DNA of 35,732 bases from an uncultured Lentisphaeria bacterium (GCA_949282305.1 CASDPB010000023.1:1-35732); one strand, 5' to 3'. Shown: positions 26,122-34,416, counted from the stretch's first letter. Numbers and translations: made by a program. Notes: a model not told the origin generated them from the letters alone.

Positions 26122-27021
26122 TTGGAAAACCAATATCTGCTGCTTGCTTCCGTTCTCCTTGGGCTGACCGTCGGCGCGGTGGTCTACGGGGTCGCCGCGA
26201 AGATGATCTCCGCATGGAGTGGAGATGCGGAGACGCCGGAGGATTCGCGGAAAGATTCCCTGCTGTTCCAGATTCTGCGTCCGATCGCGAAATGGATCGA
26301 AAAGAACGGCGGACATGCGAAGGATCTTGCCGAATGCCGCCGGCTTCTTGAGGCCGCGGGGCCTTTCTGGGGCGGAATGAGCGCCGCTGAAGTACTTGCC
26401 GTCCGTTATCTGATGCTTCCCCTGGGGGTTCTGTGGGGTGCAGTGATCGGCGGAGCACTGGAGCTGGGCGGACTGGTTATGCTGGCGCTCGGTCTGGCTG
26501 CGGCACTGATTCTGTGGATGCTTCCCCTGGATTCCTTGAAACGGCAGGCGGAACACCGGCGGAAGAATTTTATGAAACAGCTTCCGGGAGCGCTCGACAT
26601 GCTGCTGATTGCGGGGCGTGCCGGAATGGATCTGCGCAACGCGATTCTCTACCTGGCGGATCATTATATCCCCGGAGCGGTTTCGGAGGAGCTGCAGCGG
26701 GTCCGCAGGGAGCTGCTGTTCGGGTCTTCTCTTTCGGATGCCCTGATGAGAATGGCGGAAAGGCTTGAGGTGACTGAGCTGACATCGCTTGCCGTGGCGT
26801 TAACGCAGTCTCTGGAAACCGGGACAAGCATCAGTGATACGTTGTCTGTTTTTACTGCCGATCTGCGCAGGAAGAGGCTGCTTGGCGCGAAAGAGGAGGC
26901 GCAGACCGCAACCGTGAAAATTGCATTTCCGATGCTGCTGCTGATTATTCCCGGCATTTTCATTGTGCTGCTGGGCCCCGTTCTGCTCAAGCTGATTCAC
27001 AGTGTGTTCAGTGGAATGTAA
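26122..27021 (+). CDS. tadC: TadC inner-membrane platform protein (T2SSF domain)
   Basis: The 299-residue protein has the TadC layout: an N-terminal helix (LLLASVLLGLTVGAVVYGV), a soluble part, paired helices around residues 90-135, and a T2SSF domain with LPGALDMLLIAGRAGMDLRNAI, ELLFGSSLSDALMRMAERL and VTELTSLAVALTQSLETGTSI. A C-terminal segment FPMLLLIIPGIFIVLLGPVLL ends the chain. The start is a TTG at 26122, chosen because AAGGAGG lies six bases upstream and no ATG precedes the first helix. It pairs with TadB as the inner-membrane platform. Confidence 0.9.
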   Translation: MENQYLLLASVLLGLTVGAVVYGVAAKMISAWSGDAETPEDSRKDSLLFQILRPIAKWIEKNGGHAKDLAECRRLLEAAGPFWGGMSAAEVLAVRYLMLPLGVLWGAVIGGALELGGLVMLALGLAAALILWMLPLDSLKRQAEHRRKNFMKQLPGALDMLLIAGRAGMDLRNAILYLADHYIPGAVSEELQRVRRELLFGSSLSDALMRMAERLEVTELTSLAVALTQSLETGTSISDTLSVFTADLRRKRLLGAKEEAQTATVKIAFPMLLLIIPGIFIVLLGPVLLKLIHSVFSGM

Positions 27022-27040
27022 ATGAATTTGGAGTCTTTGT

Positions 27041-28060
27041 ATGAAGGAACAGGAAAGTTTTTTTGATCGTTTTTCGCCGGTCTGCCGAATGCAGATTTTT
27101 GCCGGTGTGCTTCTGACCGCCGCCGTAGCCTTGCTGCTGGCCGCATTGGAACGCGAACCGGAGCATGTGCCGGACCGCGTTCACGATATGGCGGGACTTT
27201 ACCGGATTACGGTGCCGGGAAAAATGAACTCTCTGCTGTTTCGGGGAAATGCCATTCTGTTTTCCGGCAGTTATACTGCGCCCGATGTCATGATGATCGT
27301 TGATCCGGAGCAGGAGCCGTCCGGAGAGTTCCTGCCGATTGACAGCAACCGTGCCGAACTCAAATCCATGCTTCAGGAAACTCTGGGGATTGCCGACATC
27401 GCCCCCGAGAATCTGGAAATCGGCAGAGTGGGGGAGTTTGAATTTTCCATGCTTCCGGGAGTGGAGTTCGATTTTTCCTTCAAAGGCTACACCGGCATCG
27501 GCTATCTGTTCTTTGCCCGTGATTATTCGTTTACCAGCGCGATTTTCTGGAAAGAGGAACTGGGCGGTTTCGCCCCGCCGGCTCTTCATAAACTGAACAA
27601 TCTGCAGCTGCTGGGGGATTACCGCAATGCGCTCCTGAAGCGTCCTGTGATCGATTCCGGAAAGATTGCATATTCCGCCGACGAAATCCAGGAAGCGCAT
27701 GAAGAGCTTGCCGCCGCCCGGCGTTTCCATGCCCAGCGCGGTTATGCACCGGAAAATCTCCTGCGCGCCATCCTTTCTTTCCAGAAGGCGTTCCGTCTTC
27801 TGGCGGAAACGGACGAGGTCAACCTGATTAAGCCGGAGGACAGCAAGCTGTTTTTCGACTGTCTTGCCGAACGGAAACAGGTGTTCACCAGTCTGCGCAG
27901 CGAAATTCAGAAGCAGTTCAATCTGAACAATCATGAGCGTGTGCTGGAACTGATCCGGCAGATGATTTCGGAGGCGACTCTGGAGAGCGAGCTGGAATGG
28001 CGCGAATGGGCAAAACGGCAGCTGCAGATACAGCTGCAGATGCAGGCGGAACAGAAATAA
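27041..28060 (+). CDS. tad-locus single-pass membrane protein of unknown function
   Basis: No family was recognised. The 339-residue protein has one N-terminal helix (QIFAGVLLTAAVALLLAAL, about 18-36), a beta-rich middle (residues 50-190, with YRITVPGKMNSLLFRGNAILFSG, seen as LYRITVPGKMNSLLF), and a helical C-terminal part. That part contains EAHEELAAARRFHAQRGYAPENLL and RAILSFQKAFRLLAE, a helix-turn-helix pattern like a TPR. It could replace TadD, the TPR lipoprotein of canonical loci, but it has no lipobox. The N-in orientation would place most of it outside the cytoplasm. It follows tadC by 19 bases and precedes the FHA-like gene by 12. Confidence 0.75.
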   Translation: MKEQESFFDRFSPVCRMQIFAGVLLTAAVALLLAALEREPEHVPDRVHDMAGLYRITVPGKMNSLLFRGNAILFSGSYTAPDVMMIVDPEQEPSGEFLPIDSNRAELKSMLQETLGIADIAPENLEIGRVGEFEFSMLPGVEFDFSFKGYTGIGYLFFARDYSFTSAIFWKEELGGFAPPALHKLNNLQLLGDYRNALLKRPVIDSGKIAYSADEIQEAHEELAAARRFHAQRGYAPENLLRAILSFQKAFRLLAETDEVNLIKPEDSKLFFDCLAERKQVFTSLRSEIQKQFNLNNHERVLELIRQMISEATLESELEWREWAKRQLQIQLQMQAEQK

Positions 28061-28072
28061 GGAAGCAATATC

Positions 28073-30064
28073 ATGTTGAACTGTGTGATACATTATCGTG
28101 ATGAGCAGGTCGCTGTATTTTGTCTGGAGGATTTTCCCGGACTGGATTCGATCAATATCGGCGGAGACGAGCGCTGCGAAGTGCGTCTGACCGGCAGCCG
28201 GAAGGCTCCCCCCGTACTGCTTTCCCTGACCCGGATTGATTCCGAGGCCGTGGCGGTGCCCGGGGGAGAAATGCCGCTGGTGGCGGACGGGAAAACCGTC
28301 TCCTCCGTCCGTGTCGTTCCGGGCACCATCCTGAAGTGCGGTGATTTTTCCCTGGTTTTTTCCGGTGATCTGGTGGACAGCGGCAAGTTGCTGCTTTGGC
28401 GTGTCGGGCATGGGAAGGCACAGTATGCTTCGCTTGGCTACGGAGCAAATCTGATCGGTTCCGGCAGTGAATGCCGCTGTGTGATTGACGCGCCGGAAAT
28501 TCCCGCTCTGCTTGCCCGCTGCTGGATCGGTCAGGATTCCATTTCGCTGGAACCGATGGCGGCGGGATGCGACATCCGTCTGCGGGGACGCAAAACGGCA
28601 GAAGCGGTTTCTTTGGAGGAGGGGGAGGTCGTTGAGCTTGCGCGGGGCGTTCAGGCGGCAGTGCTTGGAAAGAGCCGTCTTGAACGGGCTTTGAAAAGTC
28701 CGAATCCCTTTTACCCGGAGCTTGTCACGTGGCAGCTTGTTGTGCTGGGGGCGATGCTGCTGTTCATCGGCGCGGCATTCTGCTATACCTCGTTCGGAGA
28801 GACGGAGACGCCCGGAAAAGCCTACCGGAGCGTCAATACTCTGCCCCGGTTCAAGGGCGGGGACGATGGCGCGTATCTGAAGGAATTGAACGCAATCTGG
28901 ATTCCTCTGCTGGAGCAGGGCAAATACAAGGCGGTTCAGGCGGATCTGGAACTGCTGCTGGAAAACCCGAAACTGTCGAAAACGCTCCGGGAACATTTCA
29001 CCGCAATGAATCAGAGACTGGACGCCGAACGGCATGGTGTGCGTCTTGCCCGCTACTACCGTTCCAAACTGGAAATTTATTCTCCCCGGGCGATGGCGCG
29101 CCATTATCAGGACATTGAAATCCAGAGTCCGCGCTGGAACAGGGGGGTGGAAAACAATCTTGCCTACTGGAATGCGGCGCATTCGCATTTGAAGGATGCG
29201 ATGAACCGGCGGATAAAAGCGGGAGCTCCCGAGCATTCCCCGTTTCTCAGGGAGTGTGTTTCCCTGCATGGGCAGATCGACGGGATTCTTGCTTTCTACC
29301 GGAAGAACCGGGAGATTGCGGATGCGTATGCGAAAGGGGATTTTTCCCGGGCTCTGGAGTTGGCGGAGGAGCCGAAATTTCAGGAGCGTCTGCGGCTTTA
29401 TCCCGACTGCGGGAGATTTATGGAAGAAACGAGGTTCGGACGTGATCTTCATCGTCTGGAAGCGGTGGCGGACGATCCCGGATTCAAGCCTGCCGGTTTG
29501 CGGAAACTTGCGGAGTCGCTGGAATCCCTGCGGGGGCGTCTCAGGGGAAAGAAAAACTGGGGAAGTTCGTTCAGGGAGCAGGAGGTCCGCCGGCGTATTC
29601 TCATGCTGGAAAAATTCATATCCGGTCTGACTTCCGCCCGGAAGGCGGAGGAGGCGTTTCTGGCGGAAAAGAACAGCAGCACTCTGCTGGCCGCCAGACA
29701 GACTTTCTGGCAGCTGACCTTGTCGCCGCTTTTCTCCAGAAATAAATATGTGCGTGAGAAAGGTAAGATGTTTTCGGAACAGATGCTGCAGGCGATTGAA
29801 GATAAAAAACGTCCCCTGGAAGAGCGCGGACGTCTGCTTGCGGCGGAGCGAACCATGTCTCTGGATCAGGTATCCCGTACCCGGCTGGACGCCATCGGTG
29901 CAGAGCTGGAGGCGGACAGCAATGCGCAATGTGATCAGCTTTACACGGAATGGCGCGAGGCGGATTCCGGACGGCGGAGAGCGCTTGCGGAAGAGATTCA
30001 GCGCAAGGCACTGCCCGGTTCCGCCTATCATGAATGGGCGGAAAAACAGCTTGCCGAACCGTAA
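28073..30064 (+). CDS. tandem FHA-like, single-pass membrane protein with a helical C-terminal domain
   Basis: The 663-residue protein has two N-terminal FHA-like domains. In the first (about 1-98), INIGGDERCEVRL resembles the opening IGR-type turn of FHA domains and ILKCGDFSLVFSG the closing strands. In the second (about 104-198), NLIGSGSECRCVI and the VSLEEGEVVELARG stretch play the same parts. One membrane helix follows at 216-239 (LVTWQLVVLGAMLLFIGAAF). The last 420 residues are charged and mostly helical, with TPR-like pairs such as WIPLLEQGKYKAVQADLELL. The layout recalls YscD/PrgH-type ring proteins, with cytoplasmic FHA fold, one helix and external domain, but no direct homology is claimed. 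As the last gene of the tad operon it may be a scaffold or a partner of the FHA-like ATPase. Confidence 0.78.
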   Translation: MLNCVIHYRDEQVAVFCLEDFPGLDSINIGGDERCEVRLTGSRKAPPVLLSLTRIDSEAVAVPGGEMPLVADGKTVSSVRVVPGTILKCGDFSLVFSGDLVDSGKLLLWRVGHGKAQYASLGYGANLIGSGSECRCVIDAPEIPALLARCWIGQDSISLEPMAAGCDIRLRGRKTAEAVSLEEGEVVELARGVQAAVLGKSRLERALKSPNPFYPELVTWQLVVLGAMLLFIGAAFCYTSFGETETPGKAYRSVNTLPRFKGGDDGAYLKELNAIWIPLLEQGKYKAVQADLELLLENPKLSKTLREHFTAMNQRLDAERHGVRLARYYRSKLEIYSPRAMARHYQDIEIQSPRWNRGVENNLAYWNAAHSHLKDAMNRRIKAGAPEHSPFLRECVSLHGQIDGILAFYRKNREIADAYAKGDFSRALELAEEPKFQERLRLYPDCGRFMEETRFGRDLHRLEAVADDPGFKPAGLRKLAESLESLRGRLRGKKNWGSSFREQEVRRRILMLEKFISGLTSARKAEEAFLAEKNSSTLLAARQTFWQLTLSPLFSRNKYVREKGKMFSEQMLQAIEDKKRPLEERGRLLAAERTMSLDQVSRTRLDAIGAELEADSNAQCDQLYTEWREADSGRRRALAEEIQRKALPGSAYHEWAEKQLAEP

Positions 30065-30105
30065 TTTTTCCTTTTGAAAATGATGATGTCCCCCCGGAAT
30101 CTGTG

Positions 30106-30139
30106 CTGCGGATTCTTTTCCGATTCCGCAGGACTTTTC
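30106..30139 (+). terminator. probable terminator of the tad operon
   Basis: CTGCGGA (30106-30112) pairs with TCCGCAG (30125-30131) around a 12-base loop. A short run GACTTTTCT follows. The T tract is weak, so termination may be incomplete. It lies 41 bases after the last tad gene. Positions 30140-30260 show nothing else recognisable. Confidence 0.45.
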
Positions 30140-30266
30140 TGATCTGCTGTACCATGTCAGCGCAGATGGACTGCCGCGGTCGAGGCGCTGATTCCATGTC
30201 ACAGGAGCATTGCAGCGGCTCATTTCATGAAAAATCCCCGCCTTTTTTATTTTTACCTCTTTAAAA

Positions 30267-30294
30267 TTCACAATTTAAGATTATAATATATAAT
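30267..30294 (+). promoter_or_regulatory. promoter of the IclR sugar-acid cluster
   Basis: TTCACA (30267-30272) and TATAAT (30289-30294) are 16 bases apart. A second TATAAT at 30282-30287 overlaps the spacer. The first codon of the regulator lies about 40 bases downstream. Confidence 0.55.
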
Positions 30295-30307
30295 GTGATA
30301 CATAAAA

Positions 30308-30320
30308 TTCATATTATGAA
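30308..30320. promoter_or_regulatory. candidate IclR operator
   Basis: TTCATA-T-TATGAA is a perfect 6-bp inverted repeat lying between the -10 box and the iclR-type start codon. Its position would let a bound repressor block transcription of the whole cluster. It is AT-rich, so chance occurrence in this AT-rich leader cannot be excluded. Confidence 0.4.
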
Positions 30321-30335
30321 CTTCAGGGTATGATT

Positions 30336-31088
30336 ATGATAAAAGTCCTGGATAAAACATTCGGTATTCTGGAAGAGATTGTCAAAGCCACTCCCCAGCC
30401 GATGGGACCGATGGCGCTTGCGGAGATTCTTGGAATGAACCGCGCAACCTGTTCGCGGATTTTGAAAATGCTTCTGGATTCCGGCTACATCATACAGGTG
30501 TCGCGCCAGGCGGGATATGTCGCGGGACCGCGTATCCTGACGTTGAGCAACATGGCGATGTTTCAGTCAAAACTTCTGAAGAAGGCGCTGCCCGTGATCG
30601 ACCGCGCAGCGGAAGCCGTGCAGGATTCCGTCCTGATCTCGCAGATTTACGCGGGGGAACGCTATGTCCTTTATCTGAAGAACTGCAACCCGGAGCGGAC
30701 GATTCACCTCGGAGCCCCCTCCTACAACGACATCTATGAAACCGCGACCGGTGTCATGGAGATGGCATACCGCACTCCTGCGGAACAGCTGGCGCATTAC
30801 GACGCCGTTCCCCGGAAGAATGCGGTTCTGCCGGAATTCCGGGAGCGTGAACATGTAAACAGCGAACTGGAGAAAATCCGCAGACAGGGCATGTACTGTT
30901 CACCGAAAGGCGATCAGGGCATCTTCGCGTTTCCGGTTTTTTCCAACCGGCGCTTCATCGCCTCCCTTGGCTGTTCCATTCCTTTCAGCAGATATACACC
31001 GGAGCACATCGAAGAGATCAAACGGATCGTCGGCGGCGCGGCGGAGGAGATTTCCGCTTCGCTTACCACGATTGATTCCATAGGGTAA
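30336..31088 (+). CDS. IclR-family transcriptional regulator
   Basis: The 250-residue protein has an N-terminal winged helix (VLDKTFGILEEIVKATPQP, then MALAEILGMNRATCSRILKM and LLDSGYIIQ) and a C-terminal IclR effector domain with VQDSVLISQIYAGERYVLYLK, GVMEMAYRTPAEQL and GDQGIFAFPVFSNRRFIASLG. IclR proteins sense small carboxylic or sugar acids and usually repress adjacent catabolic genes. The ATG at 30336 has AGGG seven bases before it; the ATG at 30330 is possible. It is 23 bases upstream of the hydrolase gene and probably controls the cluster to 35588. Its ligand may be the sugar acid made by the pathway. Confidence 0.92.
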   Translation: MIKVLDKTFGILEEIVKATPQPMGPMALAEILGMNRATCSRILKMLLDSGYIIQVSRQAGYVAGPRILTLSNMAMFQSKLLKKALPVIDRAAEAVQDSVLISQIYAGERYVLYLKNCNPERTIHLGAPSYNDIYETATGVMEMAYRTPAEQLAHYDAVPRKNAVLPEFREREHVNSELEKIRRQGMYCSPKGDQGIFAFPVFSNRRFIASLGCSIPFSRYTPEHIEEIKRIVGGAAEEISASLTTIDSIG

Positions 31089-31111
31089 ACTTAACAGGAG
31101 AACAGATCACG

Positions 31112-32530
31112 ATGGATCGTCTTCAGAAGGTGGGCGCTGTAACAGCAGTGCATTCGTCAGAAGTCGGAACCTCGCCTTTCGGGCTTGGGTTTGAAAAACT
31201 GGATCGCGCGGTCTTCGATCCGGAAAAAGCCTACGACAAAGTAGCGGCGCTTGGCGTCAAATGGATTCGTATCCAGTCCGGCTGGGCGCGCACGGAACAG
31301 AAGAAGGGCGTCTATGATTTTGCATGGCTGGACAGTGTGGTGGACAACCTTCTCCGGCGCGGACTCACTCCCTGGATCTGCCTCTGCTACGGAAACGGCA
31401 TTTACGATGAGGACGCGGCGAAGGCGTTCGGCGCGGTGGGATACCCGCCGGTCAGGAGCGAAGAACAGAAACAGGTATGGCGCAGGTATGTCATCGAAAC
31501 GGTGCGCCGCTACAAAGGGCGGGTCACATGGTTCGAGGTCTGGAATGAGCCGGACTGGTGCTGGAAGCATGGCGTCAGCGGTACGGAATACGGGGAGTTC
31601 GTCAAGGCGACCGCAAAAGCAATCCGCGAGGGCAATCCGGATGCCAAAGTAATCGGCGGCTCTTTCTGCTCCAGTAAATGGGAATGGCTTCATGATGTGT
31701 TTGAAACCGGCGCCGGGATGGAAATGGACGCATTCACCTATCATGGATATACGCCGGATGAACTGATAGGCGCCGGAACACGGATTCAGACGATCCGCGC
31801 ATTCTGCCGCGCATACAATCCGAAAATCAGGCTGATTCAGGGAGAGACCGGAACGCAGTCCCGCCCGGACGGCGCCGGTGCGCTCAAGGGTGCGGCGTGG
31901 ACACCGGAACGTCAGGCGAAGTTTCTTGCCCGTCACATGCTGGCGCATCTTTTCCAGGGGGTCGAGTTCACCTCTTATTTCTCCTGCATGGATATGATTG
32001 AGGCGCTGAACGGAACGGTCGGCGACAAGGCAAGCTATCTGGATTATGGCTATTTCGGTGTTCTCGGCGCCGATTTCGATGAGAACGGAGTCTCGACGGG
32101 TGACTATGAACCGAAACCGTCCTACCGCACGCTTCAGGTGCTTGCGGCGATTTTCCGCGAAGAGTTTTCCATGCAGGATCTGCCGCTGGATTTCATACCG
32201 TCTTATTCCCCTTTGATTTTGCGCGAGGACGACAAAGGCGACGGACTGCTCTTCAAAGGCTTCCGCAAGCCGAACGGAAGTTCGGCATTTGTCTACTGGA
32301 AGCCGTCGGAACTTCTCACGACGAGCTACGAGTCCACCGTTTCGCTGGAGCTGGCGCTGGTTTCCGGGGAATGCCGTCTGATTGACCTGCTGGACGGAAC
32401 CGTCTGCAAACTGCCGGACGGCATGATGGAACAGAGCGGAGGGTGCCTCAAATTCCATCATCTGCCGCTGCGGGATTATCCTCTGCTTCTGACCTTTGGA
32501 GATTTTGCCGGAATATCGGAGAAGGAATAA
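31112..32530 (+). CDS. clan GH-A glycoside hydrolase (GH39/GH5-like), cytoplasmic
   Basis: The 472-residue protein is a TIM-barrel glycoside hydrolase. KWIRIQSGWARTEQKKGVYD lies near residue 50. The clan GH-A acid/base motif WNEPDW follows WFEV (Glu146), and QGETGTQ contains the likely nucleophile (about Glu245) on a later strand. DAFTYHGYTP and the C-terminal beta-rich part (from about 370) also fit. There is no signal peptide, so it would act on imported oligosaccharides or glycosides in the cytoplasm. GH39-like beta-glycosidases are the nearest recognised group, but family and substrate are uncertain. The CAGGAG ribosome-binding site is 11 bases upstream. It is the first catabolic gene after iclR. 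Confidence 0.85.
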   Translation: MDRLQKVGAVTAVHSSEVGTSPFGLGFEKLDRAVFDPEKAYDKVAALGVKWIRIQSGWARTEQKKGVYDFAWLDSVVDNLLRRGLTPWICLCYGNGIYDEDAAKAFGAVGYPPVRSEEQKQVWRRYVIETVRRYKGRVTWFEVWNEPDWCWKHGVSGTEYGEFVKATAKAIREGNPDAKVIGGSFCSSKWEWLHDVFETGAGMEMDAFTYHGYTPDELIGAGTRIQTIRAFCRAYNPKIRLIQGETGTQSRPDGAGALKGAAWTPERQAKFLARHMLAHLFQGVEFTSYFSCMDMIEALNGTVGDKASYLDYGYFGVLGADFDENGVSTGDYEPKPSYRTLQVLAAIFREEFSMQDLPLDFIPSYSPLILREDDKGDGLLFKGFRKPNGSSAFVYWKPSELLTTSYESTVSLELALVSGECRLIDLLDGTVCKLPDGMMEQSGGCLKFHHLPLRDYPLLLTFGDFAGISEKE

Positions 32531-32537
32531 ACTGCAC

Positions 32538-32567
32538 GGACGCAGGCGGCGCTTTGCCGCCGTGTCC
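32538..32567 (+). other. stable intergenic hairpin
   Basis: GGCGGC (32545-32550) pairs with GCCGCC (32556-32561) over a five-base loop, and GGAC (32538-32541) with GTCC (32564-32567) forms an outer stem. No T tract follows, so it is not a normal intrinsic terminator. It may mark an RNA-processing or transcript-stability site between hydrolase and SDR. Confidence 0.4.
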
Positions 32568-32663
32568 CGGCAGGGGGAAAACTTGAATTGAAAAAAATGA
32601 ACAATGCGTGTGATGTGCCGCGGTGCAAGGCGGCGCGGTGTTCCGGGAAAGGAAAATCATGAT

Positions 32664-33404
32664 ATGGACTTGAAAGGAAAAAGAGCGCTTGTGACGGGCG
32701 CCTCTCAGGGACTCGGGCGGGCAATTGCGCTCGAACTCGCGAGAAAAGGGTGCGAGGTGATTGTCAACTGCGCGCATCATCCGGAAAATGCGCGGAAAGT
32801 GGCGGATGAGATCATCGCGTCGGGCGGAGATGCGGAGATTTGCGTTTGCAGCGTTTCCGACGAAACTGCGGTCGGAGCCATGTTTGAAAAACTGGGCAGG
32901 GTTGATATTCTGATCAACAATGCGCGGCTTGACCCGTGGCGGCGGACAAAGGAGATGACGGAGGGGGAATGGTGGTCGTTGGTGATGGATGTCAACCTCA
33001 AAGGGGCGTTTCTCTGCTCCATGGCGTTTTTCAACCGGGCGAAGGAATACGGCTGGGGACGCATCGTCAACATTGCCTCGGTGCGTTCGTTCCGTCCCGC
33101 GGAGATGAATATGATCGCCTATGGAGTTTCCAAACTCGGAATGCACGGGCTGACCCGCGCCTTCGCGGAGAACGGAGCCCCTTTCGGAATCACCGCCAAT
33201 ACGGTGTGCCCGGGAATGGTGGTCACGGAAAATATCAACAAGCGTCTGACGCCTGAAAAATACCGCGAGGAGTCCGCGGCGATTCCGCTGGGACGCGGCG
33301 CAACCTGCGGTGAAATCGCGGATGCAGTTCTGTTCGCGGTCGGAAACGGTTACGTGACGGGGGAAACGATCAACATCAACGGCGGCATGTACTATGCGCC
33401 TTGA
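32664..33404 (+). CDS. short-chain dehydrogenase/reductase (SDR)
   Basis: The 246-residue protein is a classical SDR: LVTGASQGLG at residues 9-18 (TGxxxGxG cofactor motif), VDILINNARLD (NNAG variant with Arg), catalytic-region Ser in IVNIASVRSF, and YGVSKLGMHG (YxxxK) near 152. ANTVCPGMVVTENIN and GYVTGETININGGM at the C-terminus are family-typical. It oxidises or reduces a hydroxyl group with NAD(P). In this cluster the likely substrate is a sugar or aldose, giving a lactone or keto sugar. The ATG at 32664 is preferred because the upstream in-frame starts add an unrelated extension. Confidence 0.92.
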   Translation: MDLKGKRALVTGASQGLGRAIALELARKGCEVIVNCAHHPENARKVADEIIASGGDAEICVCSVSDETAVGAMFEKLGRVDILINNARLDPWRRTKEMTEGEWWSLVMDVNLKGAFLCSMAFFNRAKEYGWGRIVNIASVRSFRPAEMNMIAYGVSKLGMHGLTRAFAENGAPFGITANTVCPGMVVTENINKRLTPEKYREESAAIPLGRGATCGEIADAVLFAVGNGYVTGETININGGMYYAP

Positions 33405-33425
33405 GACAAGGAAAGGATTCTGGCA

Positions 33426-33706
33426 ATGGAAGATGTGAAACGTCTGCTTTCCGCTCCGGAAACGGCACCGTACAGGAGCTGTGCCGGACGGCAGAAGCAA
33501 TCTTCTGTTTGCGGCTCAGGAGAGGAACGGGCAATATGATTCGCCGCATCTTCAGACCGGTTCCAATGATCTGGAATGTCCAGGGGAGGGTTTCTGCCGC
33601 AAACTGCCGGGACGGCGACGAACCGCGCCCGGCACGGAAAGAGGCGGTTCTGCCGGATTATTTTATCGTGGACTATGTCCGCGTTTTCGATGAAGTCAAA
33701 GACTGA
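33426..33706 (+). pseudogene. decayed GH16-like glycan hydrolase gene (remnant)
   Basis: Three reading frames each hold a short piece of one plausible protein. Frame 0 from the ATG at 33426 gives MEDVKRLLSAPETAPYRSC after an AGGAAAGGA site. A +1 frame gives DGRSNLLFAAQERNGQYD followed by SPHLQTG, resembling the early strands of GH16 or related sandwich domains. The next frame ends in LPDYFIVDYVRVFDEVKD, a typical GH16 C-terminus. The middle, where the catalytic ExDxxE motif should lie, is missing. The gene therefore seems to have lost an internal segment and its frame. The family call rests on short motifs only. The next gene starts 11 bases later. Confidence 0.5.
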
Positions 33707-33717
33707 AAGGCTGTAAA

Positions 33718-34416
33718 ATGAAAATCACATGGCTCGGACAGGGTGGTTTTTTACTGGAATCCCAGGGGGGCCGCCTTGTCGTTGACCCCTATATCAGCGA
33801 TTGCGTATTTCAGAAGGAAGGGCTTGCGCGCCTGCATCCTTTTCCCGTTCCCATGCAGGAACTGAAACCGGATCTGGTGCTGGTCACGCATGACCACATG
33901 GATCATCTTGACCCGGAGGGCATACCGCTGATCCGCAAAGCATATCCGGAATGCCGTTATGCGGGACCGCAGCGTTCCTATGAGCATTTTCTCCGGCTCG
34001 GAATTCCGGAAACGTTTGTTACACTGGTGCCGATGAACAGTGTTCACACGTTCGGCGCCTTCCGCGTGACCTCGGTTTTTGCCGCGCACAGCGATCCGAC
34101 GGCATGCGGTTACGTCATGGAAGCGGAGGGGAAGAAAATCTATCTGAGCGGCGACACGAATTTCGATGAACGTCTGCTGACTCCCGCCACAAAGGGCGTG
34201 AACCTGATGCTGATCTGCATCAACGGCAAACTCAACAACATGAACTGCGGCGAGGCGTTGAAGTGTGTCCGCTCGCAGATGCCGGAAACGGCTCTGCCGA
34301 TGCACATCGGACTGTTTGCGGAGAACACCGCCGACTCTGCGCCGTTTGTCGAAGAGTGCCGGAAACTTGGCGTGAAATCCTTTGCGATGACCGCCGGAGA
34401 GGAGTTCAGCTTATGA
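33718..34416 (+). CDS. UlaG-like metallo-beta-lactamase-fold hydrolase
   Basis: The 232-residue protein is an MBL-fold metal hydrolase with LVVDPYISD, the metal-binding THDHMDH (about residues 60-66), VHTFGAFRVTSVFAAHSDP and KIYLSGDTNFD, and a later His in LPMHIGLFAEN. It resembles UlaG, the L-ascorbate-6-phosphate lactonase, although shorter than the usual 350 residues of UlaG itself. In this cluster a lactonase role would fit, opening the lactone made by the SDR to a sugar acid. It overlaps the dehydratase by ATGA, which implies coupling of the two steps. Confidence 0.85.
   Translation: MKITWLGQGGFLLESQGGRLVVDPYISDCVFQKEGLARLHPFPVPMQELKPDLVLVTHDHMDHLDPEGIPLIRKAYPECRYAGPQRSYEHFLRLGIPETFVTLVPMNSVHTFGAFRVTSVFAAHSDPTACGYVMEAEGKKIYLSGDTNFDERLLTPATKGVNLMLICINGKLNNMNCGEALKCVRSQMPETALPMHIGLFAENTADSAPFVEECRKLGVKSFAMTAGEEFSL

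Noticed and set aside
27008-30271. Minus-strand open frame of 1087 codons
   Set aside because: It lies opposite two clear + strand tad genes; its translation is rich in Arg, His and Gln with no domain, as expected for the antisense of GC-rich coding DNA.
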